64,000 nucleotides of DNA from CAWGGS01 sp046704745 (GCA_046704745.1 JBJKRL010000147.1:1-64000), one strand, 5' to 3'. Counted from the first letter of the stretch, positions 44,110 through 53,736 are shown. Translations and numbers: made by a program. The notes: generated by a model from the sequence alone, not told the origin.

Positions 44110-45720
44110 ATGAATGAACCAAGTGTAAATTACGATGTTCTAACCCCGGTTCAATTCTTAATTCGAAGTTCTGCTGTATATCCGGGAAAAACCGCTGTCA
44201 TATATGGTAAGTCTCGTTACACGTATAAAGAATTTTACACCCGGGTCAATCGGTTGGCTGACTCCCTAAAGAAACAGGGGATCGGCGTAGGCGACAAGGT
44301 GGCGTTTCTCTGTCCGAACATACCACCAATGCTGGAAGCGCATTACGCCGTTTTGATGATCGGTGCTGTCCTTGTCAGTATAAATATCCGCCTCTCCCCC
44401 AAGGAAATCAGCTACATCATTAATCATTCAGATGCAAAAGCCGTGTTTGCCGATTCGGAACTTGCAAAATCCATAGAACCGGTCATTTCCGAATTAGATA
44501 ACGTTCATTTTTTTGTCAATATCTGCGATGGGGTAGCCGACAAACCTCTTTCGGGAACTGATTATGAAAGTTTTTTAGCAGCCGGTTCTCCAGATCCAAT
44601 GCCTATTGCAGTTGAAAATGAACGTCAGGCGGCAACAATAAATTACACCAGCGGCACCACGGGACTGCCGAAAGGAGTGATGTATCATCATCGCGGTGCC
44701 TATCTGAACGCCCTTGGAGAAATACTGGAGTCCGGTATGGATTCGACTTCTGTTTACCTTTGGACCCTGCCGATGTTTCATTGTAACGGCTGGTGTTTTA
44801 CATGGGCTGTCACCGCCATGGGCGGGACACATGTCTGCCTCCGTCAGGTTGTCGCAGCAGACGTCTTCCGCTTGATCCAAGAAGAAAATGTCTCACATCT
44901 CTGCGCGGCACCGACCATTCTGATAATGATGATCAACTACCCCGGCGTCCAAAAGGTGAAGATGCAGCGCCCGTTAAGAATTCTAACAGCCGGCGCCCCT
45001 CCCTCCCCCACCGTGATTGAAAAAATGGAAGCCATAGGAGCAACTATCACCCATGTCTACGGCCTCACCGAAGTCTACGGACCGCACAGTGTCTGCGCCT
45101 GGCAACAACAATGGGACGATTTGCCCATGGAAGAAAGGGCTAAGATCAAATCACGCCAAGGTGTTCCCTACATCGTTACTGGTTATATGGATGTGGTGGA
45201 CGGAGAGACGATGGAACCTGTCGCAAGAGATGGGCAGACTATCGGCGAGATCGTGATGCGCGGCAATAATGTCATGCTCGGATATTATAAAGATCCGGAG
45301 ACGACAGCAAAGGCCTTCAGAGGTGACTGGTTTCACAGCGGTGACCTGGCGGTCATCCATCCTGATGGATATGTAGAGATCAAGGACAGAGATAAGGACA
45401 TCATCATCAGCGGTGGTGAAAATATCTCATCGGTGGAGGTGGAAAACGTCATCTATCGTCATCCAGATGTTCAGGAAGTTGCTGTCGTCTCAAGCCCTGA
45501 CCCTAAATGGGGCGAAGTTCCAAAGGCCTTTGTCGTACCAAAAGAAGGCTGCAACCCGACAGCAGAGGATATTATTAATTTTTGCAAGGAAAATCTGGCC
45601 CGTTTTAAGGCACCTAAAACGATCGAATTCTGTCAGTTACCCAAAACGGCTACCGGCAAGATCCTCAAGTTCAAACTCCGGGAAAAGGAGTGGAAAGGTC
45701 GTGAGCGCAAGGTAAATTAA
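44110..45720 (+). CDS. AMP-dependent acyl-CoA ligase (fatty-acid type)
   Basis: Activates a carboxylic acid as the CoA thioester. From the ATG at 44110, placed 6 nt after GGAGGAA, it is 536 residues. The ATP loop is TSGTTGLPKGVMYHHRG, then HVYGLTEVYGP, the hinge GDLAVIHPDGYVEIKDRDKD and the catalytic lysine in PKTATGKILK near the end. It belongs to the AlkK/medium-chain FadD-like group. It is divergent from the tautomerase gene and apart from the TetR-controlled cluster; none of the TGAGCGCTCA palindromes lie upstream, so it is probably regulated differently from the ligase at 29723. Confidence 0.93.
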   Translation: MNEPSVNYDVLTPVQFLIRSSAVYPGKTAVIYGKSRYTYKEFYTRVNRLADSLKKQGIGVGDKVAFLCPNIPPMLEAHYAVLMIGAVLVSINIRLSPKEISYIINHSDAKAVFADSELAKSIEPVISELDNVHFFVNICDGVADKPLSGTDYESFLAAGSPDPMPIAVENERQAATINYTSGTTGLPKGVMYHHRGAYLNALGEILESGMDSTSVYLWTLPMFHCNGWCFTWAVTAMGGTHVCLRQVVAADVFRLIQEENVSHLCAAPTILIMMINYPGVQKVKMQRPLRILTAGAPPSPTVIEKMEAIGATITHVYGLTEVYGPHSVCAWQQQWDDLPMEERAKIKSRQGVPYIVTGYMDVVDGETMEPVARDGQTIGEIVMRGNNVMLGYYKDPETTAKAFRGDWFHSGDLAVIHPDGYVEIKDRDKDIIISGGENISSVEVENVIYRHPDVQEVAVVSSPDPKWGEVPKAFVVPKEGCNPTAEDIINFCKENLARFKAPKTIEFCQLPKTATGKILKFKLREKEWKGRERKVN

Positions 45721-45737
45721 CAGGGAAGACATACTAC

Positions 45738-45940
45738 ATGAACCTTTTACGATATGAGGATTTTCTTTCAAAATCATGGGATGCGAAAAATTTAACCACA
45801 CGCGCCCCACAGTACGTGCTTTCGGGGTACATAAAGGTAATATCAAAGTGGAATTTATGCGCGAAGGATGCATCCTTCCAAGGAAAATTTTGCGCATAAC
45901 GAAGGGCTTGAGAAAAAAAGCTATTCCAATAGACGCTTAA
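45738..45940 (+). CDS. Possible small, perhaps frameshifted, basic protein
   Basis: Two short overlapping frames follow the ligase. One starts at ATG 45738 with AGGGAAG upstream (MNLLRYEDFLSKSWDAKN, stop at about 45892). The other starts at ATG 45776, runs to 45940 (54 residues) and ends GNIKVEFMREGCILPRKI, then LRKKAIPIDA. The second has a protein-like composition but no ribosome site. The two could be one gene of about 66 residues broken near the AAAAA run at 45786-45790. No family recognised; low confidence. Confidence 0.25.
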
Positions 45941-46128
45941 ATATCAACTGGCTGGTCCGGATCTTGCCCCTTAATTTCTCCAGATATTGCCACCGGTATT
46001 TTCTCCGGTGGCAATATCAATAGGTGGTTTTAGTCCGAATTTCTCATCGGTTCAGGCTGTGTTTATGATAAAATCAGGTCGGCTCCTTGTCTCCAGATAC
46101 GTTTTTCAGGTATTTTTATCGTACTCTT
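45941..46128. other. Short non-coding stretch holding a strong hairpin
   Basis: No gene is seen. The segment contains the hairpin listed at 45983-46018 and, near 46033-46050, a diverged copy of the recurring TGAGAAATCCGG motif. Confidence 0.4.
45983..46018. terminator. Perfect 14-bp stem hairpin
   Basis: GATATTGCCACCGG and its exact complement CCGGTGGCAATATC flank an 8-nt loop. There is no T-run on either side, so it is either a bidirectional terminator between the ligase region and the opposing unknown gene, or a structured element of another kind. Confidence 0.55.
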
Positions 46129-46606
46129 TTACCAACCCGAGATATGCTGCACCACCAAGTCAATCACATTGTTGCTTTCCAACACCGACAGCACCTCCCC
46201 TTCCTTCATATATATGGCTTCAAACAAGAACAATCTATTACAGATATCATGTGCTTTTCCGACGATGTTTTTCGAAGTATTATAACCGCTGCTCGTGGTC
46301 ATAATCCCCAAAAAGGCTTCCTCTATTGCTGACAATAAAAAATCTTCCGGTTTGCATTTTCTTCTGATCAATCATTTTTTCAGGTGAACATGCTTTTTCT
46401 TCATCGAAAAAAGAAAAATCCTCGCCGGCACACGATTCTCCGTAACCTACTGTCCAAGAGTCATCGTTATCCAAGTCTTCAGGGGTTGATAGAAAAAACT
46501 GCGAGGCCTGTTCCCAAAACCCGCTGTCTTTGCGATAATCTTTGCAGTACAGACCAATATACAACAAACATTGCAGGCTCTCCTCCTGCTTCACTACCAC
46601 AGCCAT
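46129..46606 (-). pseudogene. Unknown small gene split by a shift at an A/T run
   Basis: The first frame starts at ATG 46606 after a GGGAAG site (MAVVVKQEESLQCLLYIGLYC) and stops at 46280. A second frame, open from 46371 to 46129, reads PEDFLLSAIEEAFLGI, then KAHDICNRLFLFEAIYMKEGEVL and SNNVIDLVVQHISGW. Joined at the six-T run (minus strand; 46337-46342) they give one protein of about 160 residues, acidic in the middle and helical at the end. This could be a frameshift mutation, a sequencing error or ribosomal slippage. I do not recognise the family. Confidence 0.45.
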
Positions 46607-47245
46607 AGCACTTCCCTCCCGCATGTACTTACGAATTTCGATAACATAGCCCCACGCAAAACCATGCAATAACAATAATCAACAAGATACAAACCTGAAT
46701 AACCGACGGTCTGTTTTACGGTTCCAACACCTGTGTCGGCTCTGTACAGTTTATCGGCAGACAATTCAGTGCTGTACCTTACCGAATTATCATGTTGCCC
46801 AAGGATAATTGGGACGTACTACGAAGTTTTCAAATATCGTAACCATTTTTTTTAAGGTTTAAAAATGATAAAAATAAACCCTAAACCCGCGGCTGGACCA
46901 GGCGGACCAGCCACTTATCCCCTTGTGAGTATTTAAACCCACTGTAGATCGTTATGATCCCCCAAGAGCACAAGCGATCTATGAAAGCTCCTCCTCCAAA
47001 CTACGACCATATACTTCCGAGAAACCTTATAAACGTTTATGAAAAAAATGATACAAAAGACATCTCACATTTTTCCTACAAAGAGCTGCCACTAGATATT
47101 TTTTAATTTTTTTTCTTTGGGAGATATTTTTTCTTTTCGGGAAAAAGAGTTGTTGTTACACAACCGGGATGGGAAAATATATAATTTCATTTAGATAAGC
47201 GGGGGGAATTGAAGCAGAGGAACCAAACCGCATTGATCTGAAAAA
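46607..47245. other. AT-rich intergenic stretch downstream of murA
   Basis: About 640 bp with no gene I can support. It is AT-rich toward murA (long T- and A-runs around 47098-47150). No clean hairpin terminator for murA is seen, though the T-rich tract could take part in Rho-dependent or weak intrinsic termination. Confidence 0.4.
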
Positions 47246-48520
47246 TTACTCCTGTTCCTTCCAGACCTCGGCACCGAGACCGGAAAGTTTTTCAACCATC
47301 CGTTCATACCCCCGTTCGAGGTGATATATTCTTGATATTTCTGTTCTTCCAGAAGCTGCAAGTCCAGCGATAACAAGAGAAGAGCTGGCACGCAAATCGG
47401 TAGCCATCACCCGGGCACCACTCAAGGCCTTCGCGCCTTTGCCTGTTATTACTGCAGAGTGACCGTCGACACGGATTTCCGCACCCATGCGCTGCAATTC
47501 GGCCACATGCATAAACCGATTTTCAAAGATGGTTTCATTGATAACACAGACCCCGGAACTCATGGTCATAAGTGCCATGAACTGTGCCTGCAAATCCGTG
47601 GGATAACCTGGGTACGGCATGGTCTTAATATCCACGCTTCTCACCCTTCCATCCTCCCAGCCGCGCGCCGCAACAAAAATCGAATCCTCAGTCGGTTTAA
47701 TTTCCATGCCGGCTGCCCGAAGTTTCTCAATAAGAGACGGCAGGTGGCGGGGGTCACACTTCTTTATCTTAGCCTCACCGCCGGTTGCCCCCACGGCGAG
47801 GATATACGTTCCTGCTTCGATCCGATCCGGAATGATCTCACACTCAGCCGACGATAATCGATCAACACCGTGAATCTCAAGCCGATCCGTATCTTTGCCG
47901 TAAATTTCAGCACCCATCTCCGTCAGCATATCAACAAGATTGCCCACCTCAGGTTCGCGTGCAGCATTTTTAATAACGGTTTTTCCGTTGGCAAGGGTCG
48001 CCGCCATAAGAATATTTTCAGTACCGGTCACTGACGGGATGTCGAAATAAATGACATTTCCCTGCATACGACCATCGATTTCCGCATCAACATAACCGTT
48101 TTCCAGACGGCAGGTAACACCCAGTTGTTCAAAGCCTTTGATATGGAAATTAATGGGGCGTGCCCCGATGGCACAACCGCCTGGCAAAGAAACCTTTGCC
48201 TTGCCTAAACGGGCAAGAAGCGGTCCGAGAACTAATACCGAGGCGCGCATGGTCTTGACCAGATCATAAGAGGCTTCAGCAAAACTAAGATCGCTGGTAT
48301 CTATCCATAAAGTAGAATCCTTACGCTTCCAATTGACCCCGAGGTTTTCCAAAAGCTTTAGAATTGTTCTTGTGTCACGCAGATCAGGGACATTGCGGAG
48401 AATATGGCCCCCTGGGGCCAGGAGTGTTGCAGCAATAAGAGGAAGGGCCGCATTCTTCGCCCCGCTTATCCGGACCTCGCCATATAAGGATTTCCCACCT
48501 TGAATCACCAGTTTTTCCAT
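47246..48520 (-). CDS. murA: UDP-N-acetylglucosamine 1-carboxyvinyltransferase
   Basis: Transfers enolpyruvate from PEP to UDP-GlcNAc, the first committed step of peptidoglycan synthesis, in the cytoplasm. At 424 residues it has the normal length. The catalytic cysteine is present in LPGGCAIGARP (near residue 117), so the enzyme should be fosfomycin-sensitive (Asp-type variants are resistant). SGAKNAALP near the N-terminus and GYPTDLQAQFMA near 307 are typical. It begins 3 bp after the prmC stop, so it ends the prfA-prmC-murA operon. Confidence 0.97.
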   Translation of the reverse strand: MEKLVIQGGKSLYGEVRISGAKNAALPLIAATLLAPGGHILRNVPDLRDTRTILKLLENLGVNWKRKDSTLWIDTSDLSFAEASYDLVKTMRASVLVLGPLLARLGKAKVSLPGGCAIGARPINFHIKGFEQLGVTCRLENGYVDAEIDGRMQGNVIYFDIPSVTGTENILMAATLANGKTVIKNAAREPEVGNLVDMLTEMGAEIYGKDTDRLEIHGVDRLSSAECEIIPDRIEAGTYILAVGATGGEAKIKKCDPRHLPSLIEKLRAAGMEIKPTEDSIFVAARGWEDGRVRSVDIKTMPYPGYPTDLQAQFMALMTMSSGVCVINETIFENRFMHVAELQRMGAEIRVDGHSAVITGKGAKALSGARVMATDLRASSSLVIAGLAASGRTEISRIYHLERGYERMVEKLSGLGAEVWKEQE

Positions 48521-48523
48521 CTT

Positions 48524-49405
48524 CTATCTCACAATTTTCCTATATCTTGCTGAGAGCACCCTATCCCTCCCCGCATAGTCTGAAAAGACCTGGACCTGCG
48601 TAAAAACAGAATTTTTGTCCTTGGTATCCATAAAAATCTTCCGGACCTGATCTCCTTGGCCCGCCCCGATTTCCATAAAAAAATATCCGCCGTGGCAGAG
48701 GGCCTCTGCCAGGGATTTTCGTATTCTTACTATAATATCAAGCCCTTTCTCACCTCCGTTCAATGCAAGATGAGGTTCATAACCAATGACCTCAGGTTCC
48801 AGATCATTATCCATCTCATTCTGAGTAACATAGGGAGGATTGGATATAATCAGAGAAAAAGGGTTGTTAAACCGAAACGGCTCAAGGAGATCGGCTTGGA
48901 CAAAATCGATCAAATCCTCAACGCCATGTCTTTTAGCGTTTCCCTGGGCAATATGCAAGGCCTCCCAGGACAGATCAACAGCAATGACCTTTTTCTGTAA
49001 CTCCAAAGCCAAGATAGTCGCAATCACCCCACTGCCGCAACAGAGGTCAAGCAGCAAACCATCGGGCAATCTTTGAGACGTCGCAGTCTTTAATGCTGTC
49101 TCCAACAAAAATTCGGTTTCAGGCCTCGGAATAAGGACATCTTTTGTCACTGCAAAGGGCAACGACCAAAACTCTCGTTCACCCAGTATATAGGCAACGG
49201 GTTCCCGAAGCTTCCTGCGAGCTAAGAGAGCAAAAAAACATTGTGCGCCACCCTCGGGCACCTCTTGTTCCCCCGCCAGATACAATTGGGTTCTACTCAG
49301 AGAAAGGCAGTGTCCGAGCAGTAGACAAGCATCCGCAACTGCTTCGGTTACTCCGACGGTTTCAAGCTCCGCTATTCCTTGCTGGAGAAGTTCACCTATC
49401 AGCAT
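48524..49405 (-). CDS. prmC: Release factor glutamine methyltransferase
   Basis: Methylates the glutamine of the GGQ motif in RF1 and RF2. At 293 residues it has the usual length, with an N-terminal helical domain (1-75), the SAM motif LLDLCCGSGVIATILAL (near 117-133) and the catalytic NPPYV (near 188). It directly follows prfA, its substrate gene, after 50 bp, and precedes murA by 3 bp, the standard order. Confidence 0.96.
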   Translation of the reverse strand: MLIGELLQQGIAELETVGVTEAVADACLLLGHCLSLSRTQLYLAGEQEVPEGGAQCFFALLARRKLREPVAYILGEREFWSLPFAVTKDVLIPRPETEFLLETALKTATSQRLPDGLLLDLCCGSGVIATILALELQKKVIAVDLSWEALHIAQGNAKRHGVEDLIDFVQADLLEPFRFNNPFSLIISNPPYVTQNEMDNDLEPEVIGYEPHLALNGGEKGLDIIVRIRKSLAEALCHGGYFFMEIGAGQGDQVRKIFMDTKDKNSVFTQVQVFSDYAGRDRVLSARYRKIVR

Positions 49406-49455
49406 TGCGCTTTTTTTGTTTCAGAACATCGCAACTCAATTAATATAAGAGCGGC

Positions 49456-50526
49456 TCACTGCATTTTTTTTAGTTTTTCCGCCTGATCGTGGGCTATCAA
49501 CGGAAAAATGACATCATCAAGTCTGCCATTCATGATGGTTTCCAGTTTGTAGAGTGTCAGGTTTATTCGATGGTCGGTCAATCTCCCTTGCGGGAAATTA
49601 TAGGTACGAATTCTCTCGCTTCGGTCTCCGCTTCCCACCTGTGATTTCCGATCCATGGATATTTTGTCGTGCTGTTCCTTTTCTTTTTTATCAAGAAGCC
49701 TGGCTCTTAATACGGTGAGCGCCTTGGCCTTATTCTTATGCTGGGATTTTTCATCCTGACAGGTCACGACAAGTCCCGTGGGCAGGTGGGTGACCCGGAC
49801 GGCGGAATCAGTTGTATTGACACTTTGCCCTCCAGGTCCCGATGAGCGATAGACATCAAACTTCAGCTCATTCATATCAATATCTACCTCTACCTCATCC
49901 GCCTCGGGTAAAATAGCCACCGTTACCGCCGAGGTATGAATTCGCCCCTGCGCCTCCGTCTCAGGTACCCGCTGAACTCGATGGACACCGCTTTCATATT
50001 TCAACCGGGAATAAACCTGATCGCCGCTGATTAAGGCAATAATCTCTTTAAAACCGCCGATTCCCAACGGACTTGAACTCATGGTCTCGACCTTCCATCC
50101 CATAGTCTCGGCATATCGGGAGTACATTCGAAACAGGTCGCCCACAAATAAAGCTGCTTCATCACCGCCAGTCCCGGCCCGAATCTCCAGGAAGGTGTTT
50201 TTTTCATCAAAGGGATCTTTGGGGAGTAAAAAAATACGTATTTCATTCTGGAGCGCCGCTTCTTTGCGGATCAGCTCTTCAATCTCCCCTCGCGCCATCT
50301 CTTTGAGTTCCGGGTCTTCGTCTTCGTCATGGACAATCGCCCGGTTTTCGGCAATGTCTTTCCGAACCCGTTTATATTTTGTATAGAGAGCATTCAGTCT
50401 GACTAAATGGGAATGCTCTTGGACAACCCGCTGGTACTCTTTCCGATTATTGAGAAGGGAAGGATCGGAGAGGCGACCTTCCAGATCGGATATCTTTTCT
50501 TCTAGATTATCAAACTTCTCAAACAT
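49456..50526 (-). CDS. prfA: Peptide chain release factor 1
   Basis: Recognises UAA and UAG stop codons and triggers peptide release. The ATG at 50526 (357 residues) after GGACGAG gives the normal RF1 start MFEKFDNLEEK; the ATG at 50541 adds five residues. The GGQ tripeptide lies in SSGPGGQSVNTTDSAVR, and the codon-recognition region includes HRVQRVPETEAQGRIHTSA. It lies downstream of rpmE with a terminator between them, and upstream of prmC, whose product methylates it. Confidence 0.96.
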   Translation of the reverse strand: MFEKFDNLEEKISDLEGRLSDPSLLNNRKEYQRVVQEHSHLVRLNALYTKYKRVRKDIAENRAIVHDEDEDPELKEMARGEIEELIRKEAALQNEIRIFLLPKDPFDEKNTFLEIRAGTGGDEAALFVGDLFRMYSRYAETMGWKVETMSSSPLGIGGFKEIIALISGDQVYSRLKYESGVHRVQRVPETEAQGRIHTSAVTVAILPEADEVEVDIDMNELKFDVYRSSGPGGQSVNTTDSAVRVTHLPTGLVVTCQDEKSQHKNKAKALTVLRARLLDKKEKEQHDKISMDRKSQVGSGDRSERIRTYNFPQGRLTDHRINLTLYKLETIMNGRLDDVIFPLIAHDQAEKLKKMQ

Positions 50527-50651
50527 GATACGCTCGTCCATACGTCCAAAATCGAAGAATCTGCAATAAACAACACGTTACGAAACGGAGCCACGACATG
50601 AAATCTCATTTTAAAGGCAACAACTTGACGGGATTTTAAAATGGCCGGGAA

Positions 50652-50695
50652 GAAAAAAAAAGTCCACAGCCAAGATTGAAACTCGCTGTGGACCT
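50652..50695 (-). terminator. Rho-independent terminator after rpmE
   Basis: Reading the minus strand, a 9-bp stem (GTCCACAGC with GCTGTGGAC) and a 14-nt loop are followed by a run of nine T. It lies about 50 bp after the rpmE stop and separates rpmE from prfA. Confidence 0.85.
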
Positions 50696-50744
50696 ATACT
50701 ACACACTCAGAGAGCATGGGACCGGATGCAGACAGAAAATGGAA

Positions 50745-50966
50745 TTAGGCTTTATTCTGTTGCTCGAAATGTTTTGCGTAGCGTTTCCTGTACTTCTCAA
50801 TACGACCGGCTGTATCGACCAATTTTTGCTTTCCTGTAAAGAACGGATGACAGGCAGAGCAGATCTCGATTTTGATTTCCTTTTCAACGGAACCGACTTC
50901 AATTTCATTCCCGCATGCACAAACAACCTTTAATTGACGATATTCCGGGTGGATACCTTCCTTCAT
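50745..50966 (-). CDS. rpmE: Ribosomal protein L31, zinc-binding type
   Basis: A small large-subunit protein at the intersubunit bridge. From the ATG at 50966 it is 73 residues, beginning MKEGIHPEYRQ. The zinc cysteines are present in VVCACGN and ICSACHPF, so this is the C+ form used when zinc is available. The frame upstream of 50966 is spurious. It lies between rho and prfA, the usual order in this lineage, and is followed by an intrinsic terminator. Confidence 0.96.
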   Translation of the reverse strand: MKEGIHPEYRQLKVVCACGNEIEVGSVEKEIKIEICSACHPFFTGKQKLVDTAGRIEKYRKRYAKHFEQQNKA

Positions 50967-51442
50967 AATCCCTGACTCCTCTATCAAAATTGATGACCTC
51001 GTAGACACCCTGAAAGATTGCAGGGCCAAAACGATAAATCAATACCTAACTATGTTGAACTATCGGCCGGTAGTCCTTCTATAACGCCGACAAAAGTCCT
51101 TAACAACAGGTTAATCACAGTAGAAGAATTTCAAACTGTTAAAAACCAGAATCTAATATTATAACCTAGGTAGGAATTTATTCAATAGAATTCGATATTG
51201 TTTTGTACATTCGCTTGGGTGGACCGTAAAATCTGGCAAGATCGTACCATCCCGTAAAGACTGCAGGGCCAAAAGCATAAGCCAACAAATCACCAGGCCG
51301 GCCTCCTTTGAGGAGAACGGAATACGTTCCTTTGCGAAACGAGTTTCCGAAACAACACGAAAATCATCCAGAAACAACTCAACCTTTGGTCAGCATGGGT
51401 TTTATAAAACCGATAAAAGATTTCAGGCGTCAGCAAATGGGA
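50967..51442. other. rho-rpmE intergenic region
   Basis: About 475 bp without a gene I can support; a 72-codon minus-strand frame (51159-51377) has no recognisable features. The stretch contains two related 31-bp sequences, 51012-51042 and 51255-51285, sharing the block TGCAGGGCCAAAA and matching at 25 of 31 positions. The first copy lies 46 bp upstream of rpmE on the coding strand and so would be in its leader. Confidence 0.5.
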
Positions 51443-52696
51443 TCAGCTGTTCATCGAATCGAGAAAATCGATATTGGTCTTCTGCTGTTTGAGTTTGTCG
51501 AGCAGAAATTCCATGCCGTCTGCGGGATTCATGGAGGCGAGGAGCTTGCGCAGGATCCAGATCCTGTTCAAGGTTTCAGGTTTTAAGAGAAGATCTTCCT
51601 TCCGTGTTCCGGAACGTTTGATGTCCATAGCCGGAAAAATACGCTTATCAGACATTTTCCTATCCAGTACCAGTTCCATATTACCGGTCCCCTTGAACTC
51701 TTCAAAGATGACTTCATCCATTCTGCTTCCGGTCTCGACCAGGGCTGTGGCAAGAATGGTCAGACTCCCCCCCTCTTCAATATTGCGCGCCGCACCGAAA
51801 AAACGTTTGGGACGATGCAGGGCGTTTGCCTCCACACCACCGGAGAGGATCTTGCCGCTTGCAGGGGTGACGGTATTATAGGCCCTTGCAAGCCTGGTAA
51901 TACTATCCAAGAGAATAACCACATCTTTTTTATGCTCAACCAGACGTTTTGCCTTTTCAATGACCATTTCGGCGACCTGAATATGTCGCTGGGGCGGTTC
52001 ATCGAAGGTGGAACTTACGACCTCAGCGGCCTTAACATTCCTGGCCATCTCCGTAACTTCTTCCGGACGCTCATCGATCAACAGAACAATGAGGTAAACC
52101 TCCCGATGATTGCGTACGATTGAGTTGGCGATCTTTTGCATCAGAACCGTTTTTCCGGTCCGAGGCGGAGCTACGATGAGCCCTCTCTGTCCTTTGCCGA
52201 TGGGGCAAAACATATCCATTAGACGCATGGAAAAATTGTCCGGTTGCCACTCAAGGATGAATTTTTCGTTAGGGTGCAGCGGAGTGAGATTACCAAAAAG
52301 GGTCTTTTGTTTTACCGCTTCAGGCGGATCAAAATTGACACTCTCGACCTTTAAAAGGGCGAAATATCTTTCCCCTTCCTTTGGCGCCCGAACAAGGCCG
52401 TCTACGACATCTCCGGTCCTCAGGTTGAGACGTCTTATTTGGGAGGGTGAAACATAGATATCATCAGGTCCTGGCAGATAGTTATAATCCGGTGCCCGGA
52501 GAAAACCGAAACCATCGGGGAGGATTTCAAGTACGCCACTGCCGCGCATCTTTCCATCTTCTTCTGCCTGCGCCTGCAGGAGTGCAAAAATCAGCTCCTG
52601 TTTCCGCATGGAGCTGAACCCTTCAACCTTAAATTTTCTTGCAAGTTTTACCAGTTCACCAATTTTCTTCAGTTTCAATTCCGCCAGATTCATCAA
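51443..52696 (-). CDS. rho: Transcription termination factor Rho
   Basis: A hexameric RNA helicase that ends transcription. At 417 residues it has the normal length without the large N-terminal insertions of actinobacteria. It has an N-terminal helical part (1-45), the cold-shock-like primary RNA site with GFGFLR and DDIYVSPSQIRR (about 60-90), Walker A APPRTGKTVL (near 177), Walker B VVILLDSITRLARAYN and the secondary site loop GGVEANALHRPKRFFGAARN. Preceded by a 443-bp spacer that may contain an autoregulated leader. Confidence 0.97.
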   Translation of the reverse strand: MMNLAELKLKKIGELVKLARKFKVEGFSSMRKQELIFALLQAQAEEDGKMRGSGVLEILPDGFGFLRAPDYNYLPGPDDIYVSPSQIRRLNLRTGDVVDGLVRAPKEGERYFALLKVESVNFDPPEAVKQKTLFGNLTPLHPNEKFILEWQPDNFSMRLMDMFCPIGKGQRGLIVAPPRTGKTVLMQKIANSIVRNHREVYLIVLLIDERPEEVTEMARNVKAAEVVSSTFDEPPQRHIQVAEMVIEKAKRLVEHKKDVVILLDSITRLARAYNTVTPASGKILSGGVEANALHRPKRFFGAARNIEEGGSLTILATALVETGSRMDEVIFEEFKGTGNMELVLDRKMSDKRIFPAMDIKRSGTRKEDLLLKPETLNRIWILRKLLASMNPADGMEFLLDKLKQQKTNIDFLDSMNS

Positions 52697-53139
52697 TCAA
52701 TTTCTCCTTTACTGAGTTGCTCGGCAGGATAATGTACTATACACCACATATATTTCACGTCATACAATCAAGTTAAATCTAATACATTCAATCGGTTCCA
52801 GACAAATAGTTCGCCCTCCAGATGTGTGGCGGTCATGCGACAAGTAGGCAGTGTATTTGTATCGGTGAGATTTTTTTTATATAAGATCAGAATCGAACGG
52901 AACAATTGATGATTGATTGAAATTGCGAGGAACAGTTGCGTCCTTGGAAACTTCAGACCTGCACCTACACACATTTACCCATAGACTGGATTAAGACACG
53001 CATCAGACTCTTACAACGGAACATCCAAAAGATCCATCAGAGGCGGGGGCTTATTTTTCCGGACTGATAATCCCTTATACGGCTTCCCCAAAAAGCTGTC
53101 AAGTATTTTCCCTGTAAGATAGCGGCCTTTTTTAAAAAA
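52697..53139. other. coaE-rho intergenic region
   Basis: About 440 bp with no gene that I can support. It must contain the rho promoter and leader. rho genes are often autoregulated by Rho-dependent attenuation in long leaders; nothing in the sequence proves this here. No strong hairpin or tRNA is seen. Confidence 0.4.
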
Positions 53140-53736
53140 TCAGTATGAGTTCCGCAGATATCCGGCTAGATGACCCACCTGAAAACAGGTATGGGCCAGG
53201 TAGCCCGAATTATCGATAACGGAGTCGGCCAGCAGCGCTTTACAGACAAGAGGCATCTGGGCGGCCAGCACCTTAGCGGCATCTTGCGGTGTCACATTAT
53301 CCCGAATGACAATTCGTTGCAAGCACCTTTTCTCTGTTGCATAGATCGTCACGACCCAATCAAAGTCCTGCCGCCAACCAACCTCGAACAGAAGGGGGAC
53401 CTCGACCAGGATATCCTCTCCCGCCATCTCCTTTTTACTTGCCGACTTGGCAATCTCAACGCGAGCCATGGGATGCAGTATCTCTTCCAGCTTCCTCCGC
53501 AGTTTCTTGTCGGAAAAAACAGCCTTTCTCATTAGCACACGATCTATCTGGCCTCCGGAATTAAAGAACCGTCCCCCCCAAGTACGGCGCACTTCCTGCC
53601 ATCCAGGTTGTCCTTTAACAAGCAGGTCCCGGCAGATCACATCAGCATCGAGAACCTCGGCGCCCAGATATCTACCCAAGAGCTGGGCCACCGTACTTTT
53701 CCCGGTGGCGATTCCGCCTGTAACCGCTATCTTCAT
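53140..53736 (-). CDS. coaE: Dephospho-CoA kinase
   Basis: Phosphorylates dephospho-CoA, the last step of CoA synthesis. At 198 residues it has the normal length. The P-loop is TGGIATGKSTVAQLLG (about 6-21); DADVICRDLL (about 31-40) binds the substrate; and EVPLLFEVGW lies in the middle. Its ATG overlaps the stop codon of the rluD-like gene (ATGA), so the two are translationally coupled. Confidence 0.96.
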   Translation of the reverse strand: MKIAVTGGIATGKSTVAQLLGRYLGAEVLDADVICRDLLVKGQPGWQEVRRTWGGRFFNSGGQIDRVLMRKAVFSDKKLRRKLEEILHPMARVEIAKSASKKEMAGEDILVEVPLLFEVGWRQDFDWVVTIYATEKRCLQRIVIRDNVTPQDAAKVLAAQMPLVCKALLADSVIDNSGYLAHTCFQVGHLAGYLRNSY

